From an uncultured Parabacteroides sp. (GTDB lineage: Bacteria; Bacteroidota; Bacteroidia; Bacteroidales; Tannerellaceae): a stretch of 12,408 nucleotides of DNA. Position 1 is the first letter of the stretch, and each line of letters begins with the position of its first letter. The notes beneath the pieces are model-generated. The model was not told the origin of the DNA, made no database searches, and was given only the letters and a program-made list of their open reading frames with translations. The DNA is taken from positions 1 through 12,408 of the forward strand of contig URGO01000096.1 of NCBI GenBank assembly GCA_900547435.1, written 5' to 3'. The position numbers were made by a program, and so were the translations under genes. Of this stretch, positions 7,027 through 12,408 are shown piece after piece.

Positions 7027-7536
7027 ATGAAAAGAATTACAAAAGACTTTACATTTACAGAGTATTTGGTTTCTGAATTGAGCGGTACGGATAAGGTTTT
7101 GTATCAGAAAGCGATCGATGCTTCCGGCCGGGCATACGCTCCTTATTCGCGTTTTCAGGTAGGAGCGGCGGCCTTGCTGGAGAATGGCGAGGTTATCACC
7201 GGGTGTAATCAGGAGAACGCTGCTTATCCTTCCGGTCTGTGTGCCGAACGGGTGGCATTGTTCGGTGCCGGTGCCGCCTGGCCGGATGTCCCGGTAGTAG
7301 CATTGGCCATCATCGCCTGTCAGGACGGACAGATTAAGGAACAAATCGCCCCTTGTGGCGCCTGTTGTCAAGTGATGCTCGAAACCGAGCAACGCTCAGG
7401 CCATCCCCTACGGATTCTGTTGTGCGGCTCGGAATACGTCCGCGTATTAGATTCCGTCTCAACCCTGTTGCCGTTCTCGTTTACTTCCTTCTCTGTCATT
7501 TCCGTTGACAAAAGTAATGATAAAAGCGGTGCGTAG
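7027..7536 (+). CDS. cdd: Cytidine deaminase
   Basis: Deaminates cytidine and deoxycytidine to uridine and deoxyuridine in pyrimidine salvage, in the cytoplasm. At 169 aa it is somewhat longer than the roughly 130-aa homotetrameric enzymes. The zinc site is complete: LCAERVALFGAGA (71-83) gives Cys72 and the proton-shuttle Glu74, and PCGACCQVMLE (109-119) gives Cys110 and Cys113. Cys in place of His before Ala-Glu marks the tetrameric, three-cysteine class. The nucleoside-binding segment GCNQENAAYPSG (59-70) and RFQVGAAALLENGE (42-55) precede it. The N-terminal extension (about 20 residues) and the Ser-rich tail (161-169) are the extra length. It is divergent from the LysM gene and convergent with fkp, so it appears to be a single-gene unit; no clear terminator directly follows. 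Confidence 0.95.
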   Translation: MKRITKDFTFTEYLVSELSGTDKVLYQKAIDASGRAYAPYSRFQVGAAALLENGEVITGCNQENAAYPSGLCAERVALFGAGAAWPDVPVVALAIIACQDGQIKEQIAPCGACCQVMLETEQRSGHPLRILLCGSEYVRVLDSVSTLLPFSFTSFSVISVDKSNDKSGA

Positions 7537-7595
7537 AGCCGGAAAATGATGAAACTGAAATCTTAAAAAATAATAAACGATTGGTAATTAATTGA

Positions 7596-7627
7596 ATTGC
7601 AGCGGGCTGGGGAGATGCCTATCTTCG
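7596..7627 (+). promoter_or_regulatory. Promoter-like element in the cdd-fkp gap
   Basis: ATTG at 7596-7599 and TATCTTCG at 7620-7627, 20 nt apart, resemble the Bacteroidetes -33 (TTTG) and -7 (TAnnTTTG) boxes with the right spacing. Transcription would run rightward from about 7634 into a region with no gene, through the repeat units and toward the long inverted repeat. Whether it is active cannot be told from sequence. Confidence 0.35.
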
Positions 7628-7702
7628 CCGGCGGTCATGCTTATAATTGTCGGCATTCATGCCTATGATTGTTTTGTTTTATGCTTATTGTCTCCAATTG
7701 AA
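7615..7702 (+). repeat. Four degenerate 22-bp tandem units (ATGCYTAT core)
   Basis: ATGC recurs at 7615, 7637, 7659 and 7681, exactly 22 bp apart each time, and in every copy is followed by CTAT or TTAT. The first three units also share a -7-like core in the same register: TATCTTCG (7620), TATAATTG (7642) and TATGATTG (7664). The outer halves of the units have diverged. The 22-bp spacing is two turns of the helix, so all cores would face the same side of DNA. No fifth unit is present at 7593 or 7703. Confidence 0.65.
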
Positions 7703-7715
7703 GCAAGAGACAATA
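7686..7715. repeat. Perfect 9-bp inverted repeat
   Basis: TATTGTCTC (7686-7694) and GAGACAATA (7707-7715) are exact reverse complements around a 12-nt centre (CAATTGAAGCAA). The left arm starts inside the fourth 22-bp unit. No T tract follows on either strand, so a protein-binding palindrome or RNA hairpin fits better than an intrinsic terminator. Confidence 0.6.
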
Positions 7716-7757
7716 GATATTACCCCCATACTTTAAAAAGATTGCAAGAGGAGGGAT

Positions 7758-7788
7758 GAGATAAGGTAATTTCAACTTACCCGATCTC
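7758..7788. repeat. Compact inverted repeat next to the long mirrored arms
   Basis: GAGAT (7758-7762) pairs with ATCTC (7784-7788) and GGTAA (7765-7769) with TTACC (7777-7781), with a small internal mismatch and a 7-nt loop. The left side belongs to TGAGATAAGG (7757-7766), which recurs exactly at 7978-7987 in the right arm of the long repeat. Thus the ATCTC run at 7784 could pair with either copy, giving two exclusive folds. Confidence 0.5.
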
Positions 7789-7987
7789 ACTATCTCAGTA
7801 TCTCAATTATCTCAAATCTCAATTACTTTTTGGTCAGTCAGTCTCTTAAAAAAAGAAATAAAAAGTTTATAATAATATTTATAATATAATATATATATTA
7901 TATATTATATTATAACTTTTCTCCTTCACTTTTTTATCTCATAAAAAGCTAACTGTGATTTGAGATATTTGAGATACTGAGATAAGG
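7784..7987. repeat. Long nested inverted repeat (locus B): ATCTCA arrays around an A/T palindrome
   Basis: Left arm: ATCTCA at 7784, 7792, 7800, 7809 and 7816. Right arm: TGTGAT at 7954 and TGAGAT at 7961, 7970 and 7978. Reverse-complemented, 7950-7985 matches 7790-7825 at about 32 of 36 positions, and the uneven unit spacing (8, 9, 7 on the left, 7, 9, 8 on the right) is mirrored. Inside is 7861-7920, bounded by AAAAGTT and AACTTTT, made almost wholly of A and T and close to self-complementary. The structure lies between the 3' ends of cdd and fkp, so it could stop transcription from both sides, but the A/T stem and missing GC clamp are unlike a classic terminator. Confidence 0.8.
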
Positions 7988-8105
7988 AGCATGGCAACTA
8001 TGACAGTTGAGTAAATTCCTTTATAATCCTCTATATATAAGACGATTAATACAATTTCACACTTGCAGACGTTCCATTTTAAGAAAATAATCGGCGGGAA
8101 GTGTC

Positions 8106-8113
8106 TACCTTTG
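8106..8113 (+). promoter_or_regulatory. -7-like element pointing toward the fkp 3' end
   Basis: TACCTTTG is a full match to TAnnTTTG and is followed by GC-rich CCTCCGG, as is common in this phylum. The surrounding sequence resembles the element at 7619-7640 (CTATCTTCGCCGGCGGTCATGC against CTACCTTTGCCTCCGGTAATC). No good -33 box is seen. A transcript from here would run antisense to the end of fkp, 90 nt away. Confidence 0.35.
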
Positions 8114-8199
8114 CCTCCGGTAATCAGCAGCGGGAAAAGCAGGATGTCATTTCCAACTTTATTTCTTCCATCTCCTACTTTCCCGTGATAAGAATCCGT

Positions 8200-11037
8200 T
8201 TACGAACGGCTGATTTGCAATCCTTTGCAGGATAGGTTCATTTCGACCAATCGGGCGTTGGGATTAGGTGAATCTTGCGCAAGTATTTGCCGGATGCGGA
8301 GCGCAGCATCGGGGTCTTTGGCCACGATATACAGATAACCGCCTCCTCCGGCTCCGGGGAGTTTATAGCCTAAGGCATACTCGCGGATGCGATGGATGAT
8401 AGCCTCAATGGCCGGCGGGTTGGTCCCTGCATCCAAGGCTTTGTTCTGTTCCCAGGTCTTTCCGACTAATCTGCCGAACAGCCCGAAGTTCCCCAGTTGG
8501 ATGGCCTCATACATATCCAGCGCGTGCTGTTTCATCTCCGCCAGGATATCCAGATGGCTTTTGCTGTTCAGGAACATGCCTTGGACAATCTCGGCCAATA
8601 TATGCTTGGCTGTCCGTGTGATGCCCGTGTAGTAAAGAATATGGCAAGACTGATAGCCGGGGTCTGTAAATAGATATTCCGGAAGCCAGCGCACTTGCGG
8701 ACTTTGATTGAATCCTTCGCCGGTTTGCAATAGCTTCAGGCCATGTAGTATGCCTCCGTATTGGTCTTGCCAGCCTCCTCCGGTGGTGAGTAATTGCTCC
8801 AGGATTAAAGTACGGTTTCCGATTTCGTTCTTGTCCCAACCCAATCCGCAGAAGTCGGAGATAGCCCCTAAGACGGTTGCCGCCAGGATGGAACTTGTCC
8901 CCAATCCCGCACCGGCTGGAATAGCCGCCAATAACGTAATTTCCAGGCCATAGCCAAAAGCTTTCAGTTCTTCTTCCAGCGAATGGAATTTCTCGGCCGA
9001 GAATCGGGGCAAGAAGCCGGCTAAGGCTAATGCTGCCTTCGGGATGGAGAAGGGTGAGCCTACTTTGTTGAAGTCGGATAACTCTTCCCAGGTGCGAATC
9101 ACCTCCATGGCGCCTAAATCAATGGAGCGCAAGATAATCTGATGATTCTTGCAGGGCTTGATATAAACTTGCAAAGGCGGTTGCCCGTTCAACTCGATGG
9201 CTACATTGACCACATTCCCTCCGGCAAAAAGGCAATAAGGGGGCGTGTCGGTCCATCCTCCGGCCAGGTCGATGCGCACCGGACTCCTTCCCCATACAAT
9301 CTGGTCGGGGTACACGTTGATACGAGGCGCCTGTTTGTCCTCTTCAAGGGTATGGGTCAGGCCTTGGCTTAGTAGGGCGAAAGCCTTCTGTTGCTCGTCC
9401 GAAAAAGCTTGTCCGGTCAGTTGGAGAATACGTGCCCGGAGTGCATGGTTATGGATGCGCTTCATCAGAGGTTCGTTGTCTTCCAAAGGTGCCGGTGCCT
9501 CTATATGCAGTCGGGCGAAAGCTTGTGCGGCATCCGCCAGGTCCAGCTGGTAAAATACGCTTTTGCTATGGTTTTTCGCCAGCATGAGCCAATTTGTCCG
9601 GCAGAAGGCTTCCCGTTGTTTGAACAGGCGGGGCAGATTGGCCTGGTCGGATAGCTGGTTGGCTGATAGCTTGGAAGCTTGAAGCCAAATGTCTTTTCCC
9701 TTTTCCAAGTCAGGCTCGGAAATCATCCAACGCATGACAATACCTAACTCTTCTACAGAGGCGCAGACCGGGAATAAAGGCGCTTCTTGCAAGTCATCGA
9801 ACAGAGGTAAGTGGATTCCCCTCTCTTGTGCCCAGCTATTGACCGGTTTGCCCATCCACAGGGTTGTTTCGTCTTGACTCTTTCCTTTGAACATGTCCCA
9901 AAATCCGTATGGACGTGCTGCATAATCCGTTTCTCCTAATGGAACGACATCCACACAAACGCCTTGCGGTACATCCAGCGTCCAGTCGTTTTGAGGAATT
10001 CCGGTCAGGATGTGATGGTCATGCAATATCCAGTTCTCAGGGACATAACTGTTTTCAATCCATAAGTCTGAATTTTCGGAGGTCAGGCGTGGTTGTATCA
10101 ACGCATTTTGCACAAACATGGCCGGATGGGGTTTGACCTTGCGTTGCATGATGGCACGTTGGTCGCGCACCAGATTCTGGATGGCCAATGTAGAAGATAT
10201 CAGTTCCGGGCTTGTCCCGTAATGGTAGAACTCTCCATGGGGCAAAGGCAAGATAGCGACCGATAACCCGTTCAACGCCTCGTCTTTGATTCTTGGATTC
10301 TTACCCAAAGCTAATCCGAAATCGGCATAGAGGTCATAAAACGTCCAATTCTCCGGGTTAGCCGATTTGGAATGCTGCGCCAGGAGATGTACCGCTTTGT
10401 CGCTCAGTAGCCAGATACCGATATCCATCAGGAATAGGTGTGTTTCCGACAGGCGTCCCAATTCCTCCAAAGAGGGCTTTTGGAGCATGAAGTCTAAGGT
10501 GTCCGGCGATTTCCTTTCCGAAACGAATACGCCATGACGAGTGGCCAGGTTCGGGTCAACCCAAAGTCCGTAACAAACCACATCAACGTCCGGAATATCC
10601 TGCAAGGCCTCATTATTGCGGATATACACATCTCCGCTGGCAATGAGCGTCCGCAGGTTTTGGGGTGCTTTCTCCATAATCGCCCGGTATAATGGGAGTT
10701 GCAAGGACAACAAATCTTGCGAGAGGCGTTGCCCGCGTGCCCAGCGGAATACCGGAATGGGCGTGAGGATTTTTCCGGAAGGAGCGTAGGCCGGTAAACG
10801 CCGGCTTTGCCCTCCGGCGTGTAGCAGGATGCGCTTTTCGCGCGATAACCATGCTTCGAAAGTCAATCCCGGTGACTCTTGTTTCCAGCATTTTTCTAAC
10901 AACCAGGTCGTTCCTCCTCCTGAACCTAACCGGGCTCCTATCGGGTCTGACGTGCAAAACCAAGACTCTTTGTCAACTTGTTCTATCTCGTGAAAACAGT
11001 TCACCAAATTAGGTGGCAATGATAGCAATGTCTTCAT
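8200..11037 (-). CDS. fkp: Bifunctional L-fucokinase / L-fucose-1-phosphate guanylyltransferase (Fkp)
   Basis: Makes GDP-L-fucose from free L-fucose in the cytoplasm: the C-terminal kinase forms fucose-1-phosphate with ATP and the N-terminal domain joins it to GTP. At 945 aa it matches B. fragilis Fkp (about 950). Pyrophosphorylase half: SGGGTTWLLEKC (39-50) and LHAGGQSRRLPAYAPSGK (72-89), the nucleotide-binding loop. GHMP kinase half: WGRSPVRIDLAGGWTDTPPY (582-601), IPAGAGLGTSSI (706-717, ATP-binding motif 2), GGGWQDQYGG (753-762) and KLPGAGGGGYLY (892-903, motif 3). Both active sites look intact. ATG 11037 is preceded by AGGAAAG at good spacing, with a -7 element (TAAATTTG) further up. Known use is fucosylation of capsule and glycoproteins from host-derived fucose. 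It is a single gene, convergent with cdd and divergent from the M64 peptidase; no fucose uptake genes are in the window. Confidence 0.96.
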   Translation of the reverse strand: MKTLLSLPPNLVNCFHEIEQVDKESWFCTSDPIGARLGSGGGTTWLLEKCWKQESPGLTFEAWLSREKRILLHAGGQSRRLPAYAPSGKILTPIPVFRWARGQRLSQDLLSLQLPLYRAIMEKAPQNLRTLIASGDVYIRNNEALQDIPDVDVVCYGLWVDPNLATRHGVFVSERKSPDTLDFMLQKPSLEELGRLSETHLFLMDIGIWLLSDKAVHLLAQHSKSANPENWTFYDLYADFGLALGKNPRIKDEALNGLSVAILPLPHGEFYHYGTSPELISSTLAIQNLVRDQRAIMQRKVKPHPAMFVQNALIQPRLTSENSDLWIENSYVPENWILHDHHILTGIPQNDWTLDVPQGVCVDVVPLGETDYAARPYGFWDMFKGKSQDETTLWMGKPVNSWAQERGIHLPLFDDLQEAPLFPVCASVEELGIVMRWMISEPDLEKGKDIWLQASKLSANQLSDQANLPRLFKQREAFCRTNWLMLAKNHSKSVFYQLDLADAAQAFARLHIEAPAPLEDNEPLMKRIHNHALRARILQLTGQAFSDEQQKAFALLSQGLTHTLEEDKQAPRINVYPDQIVWGRSPVRIDLAGGWTDTPPYCLFAGGNVVNVAIELNGQPPLQVYIKPCKNHQIILRSIDLGAMEVIRTWEELSDFNKVGSPFSIPKAALALAGFLPRFSAEKFHSLEEELKAFGYGLEITLLAAIPAGAGLGTSSILAATVLGAISDFCGLGWDKNEIGNRTLILEQLLTTGGGWQDQYGGILHGLKLLQTGEGFNQSPQVRWLPEYLFTDPGYQSCHILYYTGITRTAKHILAEIVQGMFLNSKSHLDILAEMKQHALDMYEAIQLGNFGLFGRLVGKTWEQNKALDAGTNPPAIEAIIHRIREYALGYKLPGAGGGGYLYIVAKDPDAALRIRQILAQDSPNPNARLVEMNLSCKGLQISRS

Positions 11038-11069
11038 ATATTTCTTTCCTATGCTTTATGTTCTGAGAG

Positions 11070-11077
11070 CAAATTTA
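11070..11077 (-). promoter_or_regulatory. -7 element of fkp
   Basis: Minus-strand TAAATTTG matches TAnnTTTG and is followed by C. Transcription would start near 11064, giving a short leader of about 27 nt before the ATG at 11037. No TTTG is seen at -33. It lies back to back, 22 bp away, with the plus-strand element at 11100-11107, so the two promoters share one control region. Confidence 0.5.
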
Positions 11078-11099
11078 GATATAAATCGTGAGTTATGCG

Positions 11100-11107
11100 T
11101 ATATTTG
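11100..11107 (+). promoter_or_regulatory. -7 element of the M64 peptidase gene
   Basis: TATATTTG matches TAnnTTTG, followed by CG. A weak -33 candidate is TTTA at 11074-11077, 22 nt upstream. Starting near 11114, the transcript would have a leader of about 155 nt that contains the whole locus C inverted repeat. That long leader is unusual next to the short ones of the other genes here. Confidence 0.5.
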
Positions 11108-11140
11108 CGTTTTTAAATTGGAAGGAAAGGGGGGATTAAA

Positions 11141-11237
11141 GAAGTTAAAGGAGTTATAGGGAGTTAAGCCGATACTCTTGAATATAAACAAAACATTTGG
11201 CTTAACTCCTTTAACTCTCTTTAACTCCTCTAACTCC
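11141..11237. repeat. Mirrored GAGTTA / TAACTC repeat (locus C) upstream of the M64 gene
   Basis: Left arm: AAGTTA at 11142 and GAGTTA at 11151 and 11161, ending in GGAGTTAAGCC (11160-11170). Right arm: GGCTTAACTCC (11199-11209), then TAACTC at 11212, 11222 and 11231. The inner 11 bp are exact complements around a 28-nt A/T-rich centre (11171-11198). Outward pairing continues through about 30 more bases with a few mismatches and one-base shifts. Units are 9-10 bp apart in both arms. The right arm ends 33 nt before the M64 ATG, so the hairpin would lie in its mRNA leader. Confidence 0.8.
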
Positions 11238-11269
11238 TGCTCCCCAACACTTATAGTTATTAGAGAAAG

Positions 11270-12408
11270 ATGAAAAAATATTTAGTAGCATCAATCGCGG
11301 CTTGCCTGATTTTGTCGGGAACCGCTCAGAATAGGTTTGATACTTTTTTTGAGAAGAAAAGTTTACGGATAGATTTTGCGCTGAGTGGAAATGCGGAAAG
11401 CCAGACGGCCGCAATCGAACAATTGCGCGAAGAGCCGGTGTGGGGTGGGCCTTTGGTTAATTTGGTGGACCCGTTCCGGTATGGCGGGTATGATGTGCGG
11501 ATATACGATAAGGCAAGTGGCGAACTGATTTATTCCAAGGGTTTTAATACGCTGTTTGAAGAATGGAGGACTACCGATCAAGCCCGTAAGGAGACGCAAT
11601 CCTGGACCAATAGCATTTCCATTCCTTATCCGAAAAAGGATATTGTCTTTGAATTGGCCGCTCGCGATAAAAAGGATATGCAATTCTATCCTTTGTTGAA
11701 AGTGGATATCCAGCCGAATAGTATCTTTATAGATAGGGGAAAACTGAAAGCTAATAAGGTGACCGAATTAATGAATCAGGGCGATCCGAATAAGAAAGTA
11801 GACTTGGTGTTTCTGGCCGAAGGATATACAGCGGAAGAGCAGGATAAATTCGTGGCTGATGCCCGTCGTTTCATGGAGGCTCTTTTCCGGACACCTCCCT
11901 TCTCCGAGCATAAATCGGATTTTAATGTATGGGCGGTCGGTGCAATCTCAGAAGATTCGGGAACAGACCTCTCCGGTGAGAATATCTTCAAGAATACCGC
12001 TTTGAACAGTGGCTTTTATACGTTTGGCATAGACCGCTATCTGACCACGCGCGACATGAAATCCATTCGGGATGCCGTGTGGAATGTCCCTACGGATGCT
12101 ATTTATATCTTGATTAATACGGATAAATACGGTGGAGGAGGGATGTATAACTTTTATGCGTGTGGTACAGCCGATCATCCCCAGACTCCGGTTATCTTTA
12201 CGCACGAATTCGGGCATAGCTTTGCCGGATTAGCCGATGAATATTTCTCCTCGGAGGTGGCTTATAACGATTTTTACAATCTGAAGCAAGAACCTTGGGA
12301 ACCGAATATCACCACCTTGGTGAATTTTGATTCGAAATGGAAAGATTTGATTCCCGCTCATACCCCCATCCCCTCACCCATCGATTCCGCATATACCGAT
12401 AAATGCGG
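11270..12408 (+). CDS. Secreted M64-family (IgA-peptidase-type) zinc metallopeptidase, C-terminus outside window
   Basis: An open frame from ATG 11270 to the right edge (379 codons) with no stop. Residues 1-19 are a signal peptide (MKKYLVASIAACLILSGTAQ), so the protein is exported. Residues 20-150 form an N-terminal domain, with WGGPLVNLVDPFRYGGYDV (58-76), found in Bacteroidales M64 proteins. The peptidase domain begins near 175 (DLVFLAEGYTAEEQDKF) and holds the zinc signature THEFGHSFAGLADEY (311-325): His312 and His316 ligands, catalytic Glu313, and Asp323 as probable third ligand. GGGGMYNFYACGTADH (288-303) precedes it, as in the family. M64 is named for a Clostridium ramosum IgA peptidase; most Bacteroidales members have no proven substrate, so IgA cleavage is only a possibility. 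It is divergent from fkp and has a long leader with a mirrored repeat. Confidence 0.92.
   Translation, partial: MKKYLVASIAACLILSGTAQNRFDTFFEKKSLRIDFALSGNAESQTAAIEQLREEPVWGGPLVNLVDPFRYGGYDVRIYDKASGELIYSKGFNTLFEEWRTTDQARKETQSWTNSISIPYPKKDIVFELAARDKKDMQFYPLLKVDIQPNSIFIDRGKLKANKVTELMNQGDPNKKVDLVFLAEGYTAEEQDKFVADARRFMEALFRTPPFSEHKSDFNVWAVGAISEDSGTDLSGENIFKNTALNSGFYTFGIDRYLTTRDMKSIRDAVWNVPTDAIYILINTDKYGGGGMYNFYACGTADHPQTPVIFTHEFGHSFAGLADEYFSSEVAYNDFYNLKQEPWEPNITTLVNFDSKWKDLIPAHTPIPSPIDSAYTDKC

Larger units (their letters stand above)
7537..8199. other. 663-nt non-coding gap between convergent cdd and fkp, rich in repeats
   Basis: No open frame of credible length or start is found here on either strand. 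The gap holds, in order: a promoter-like motif overlapping the first of four 22-bp units (7596-7702), a 9-bp inverted repeat (7686-7715), a compact hairpin (7758-7788), long mirrored arms with an A/T-only palindrome between them (7784-7987), and a second promoter-like motif (8106-8113). Base composition swings sharply, from GC-rich near 7600-7635 and 8090-8120 to nearly pure A/T at 7861-7920. Such a long gap between convergent genes, with promoter-like motifs pointing into it, could be the remains of a lost gene or a small non-coding RNA locus; the sequence does not decide. Confidence 0.7.

Noticed and set aside
6988..7392. A 134-codon minus-strand frame opposite cdd
   Set aside because: It lies opposite cdd, whose zinc motifs are complete, and its translation has no family features.
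7855..7920. Classic intrinsic terminator for cdd or fkp
   Set aside because: The stem is A/T only with no GC-rich base, and it lies over 250 nt from either stop codon; a barrier role is possible but unproven.
7615..7987. Possible CRISPR array, because of regular repeats
   Set aside because: Units are 7-22 bp with no unique spacers of 30 bp or more between identical repeats, arms are inverted with respect to each other, and no cas gene is present.
7784..7987. Insertion sequence or MITE
   Set aside because: No transposase, no target-site duplication next to the arms, and only one copy in the window; left as a testable option in the findings and not annotated.
8144..8188. Short frame ATG to TGA (14 residues) downstream of the -7-like element at 8106
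   Set aside because: Too short to judge, with no convincing ribosome site or preserved features; kept only as part of the gap description.
10613..10963. A 116-codon minus-strand frame within fkp in another frame
   Set aside because: Arg/Pro-rich translation typical of an out-of-frame reading; the Fkp frame carries all motifs.

Overview
The window is a piece of a Bacteroidales chromosome, most likely Bacteroides or Parabacteroides; the genus is an inference. The grounds are a fused LpxC-FabZ protein, a bifunctional Fkp fucokinase/GDP-fucose pyrophosphorylase, an M64 (IgA-peptidase-type) secreted metalloprotease, A+T-rich leaders with weak Shine-Dalgarno sequences, and several copies of the Bacteroidetes -7 promoter element TAnnTTTG. 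No rRNA, tRNA, CRISPR array or insertion sequence is visible.

Layout. From 6001 down to 1 the minus strand carries a closely packed cluster in transcription order: purM-like AIR synthase, prfA (release factor 1), pyrF (OMP decarboxylase), lpxD, lpxC-fabZ and lpxA (cut by the left edge). Gaps are 6 to 21 nt except for 81 nt between purM and prfA, which holds a mirrored 8-bp repeat. Upstream of it, also on the minus strand, is a secreted glucosaminidase with two LysM domains (6048-6941), divergent from cytidine deaminase (7027-7536, plus). A 663-nt gap without a gene (7537-8199) separates convergent cdd and fkp. It contains four units of a 22-bp periodic repeat, a 9-bp inverted repeat, a long nested inverted repeat and two promoter-like motifs. 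Fkp (8200-11037, minus) is divergent from an M64 peptidase (11270 to the right edge, plus); the 232 nt between them hold two opposed -7 elements and a third mirrored repeat.

Function. The minus-strand cluster joins lipid A synthesis (LpxA, LpxC, LpxD) and the fatty-acid dehydratase FabZ to purine and pyrimidine synthesis and translation termination. The LysM glucosaminidase acts on the wall, Fkp makes GDP-fucose for surface glycans, and the M64 protein is a secreted protease, so the window is biased to envelope functions. The coding genes are recognisable families. The least explained material is intergenic: three unrelated gaps each contain two opposed arms built of several copies of a 7-10 bp unit with an ACTC or ATCTC core. 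The unit differs between loci, but the two arms of each locus match each other.
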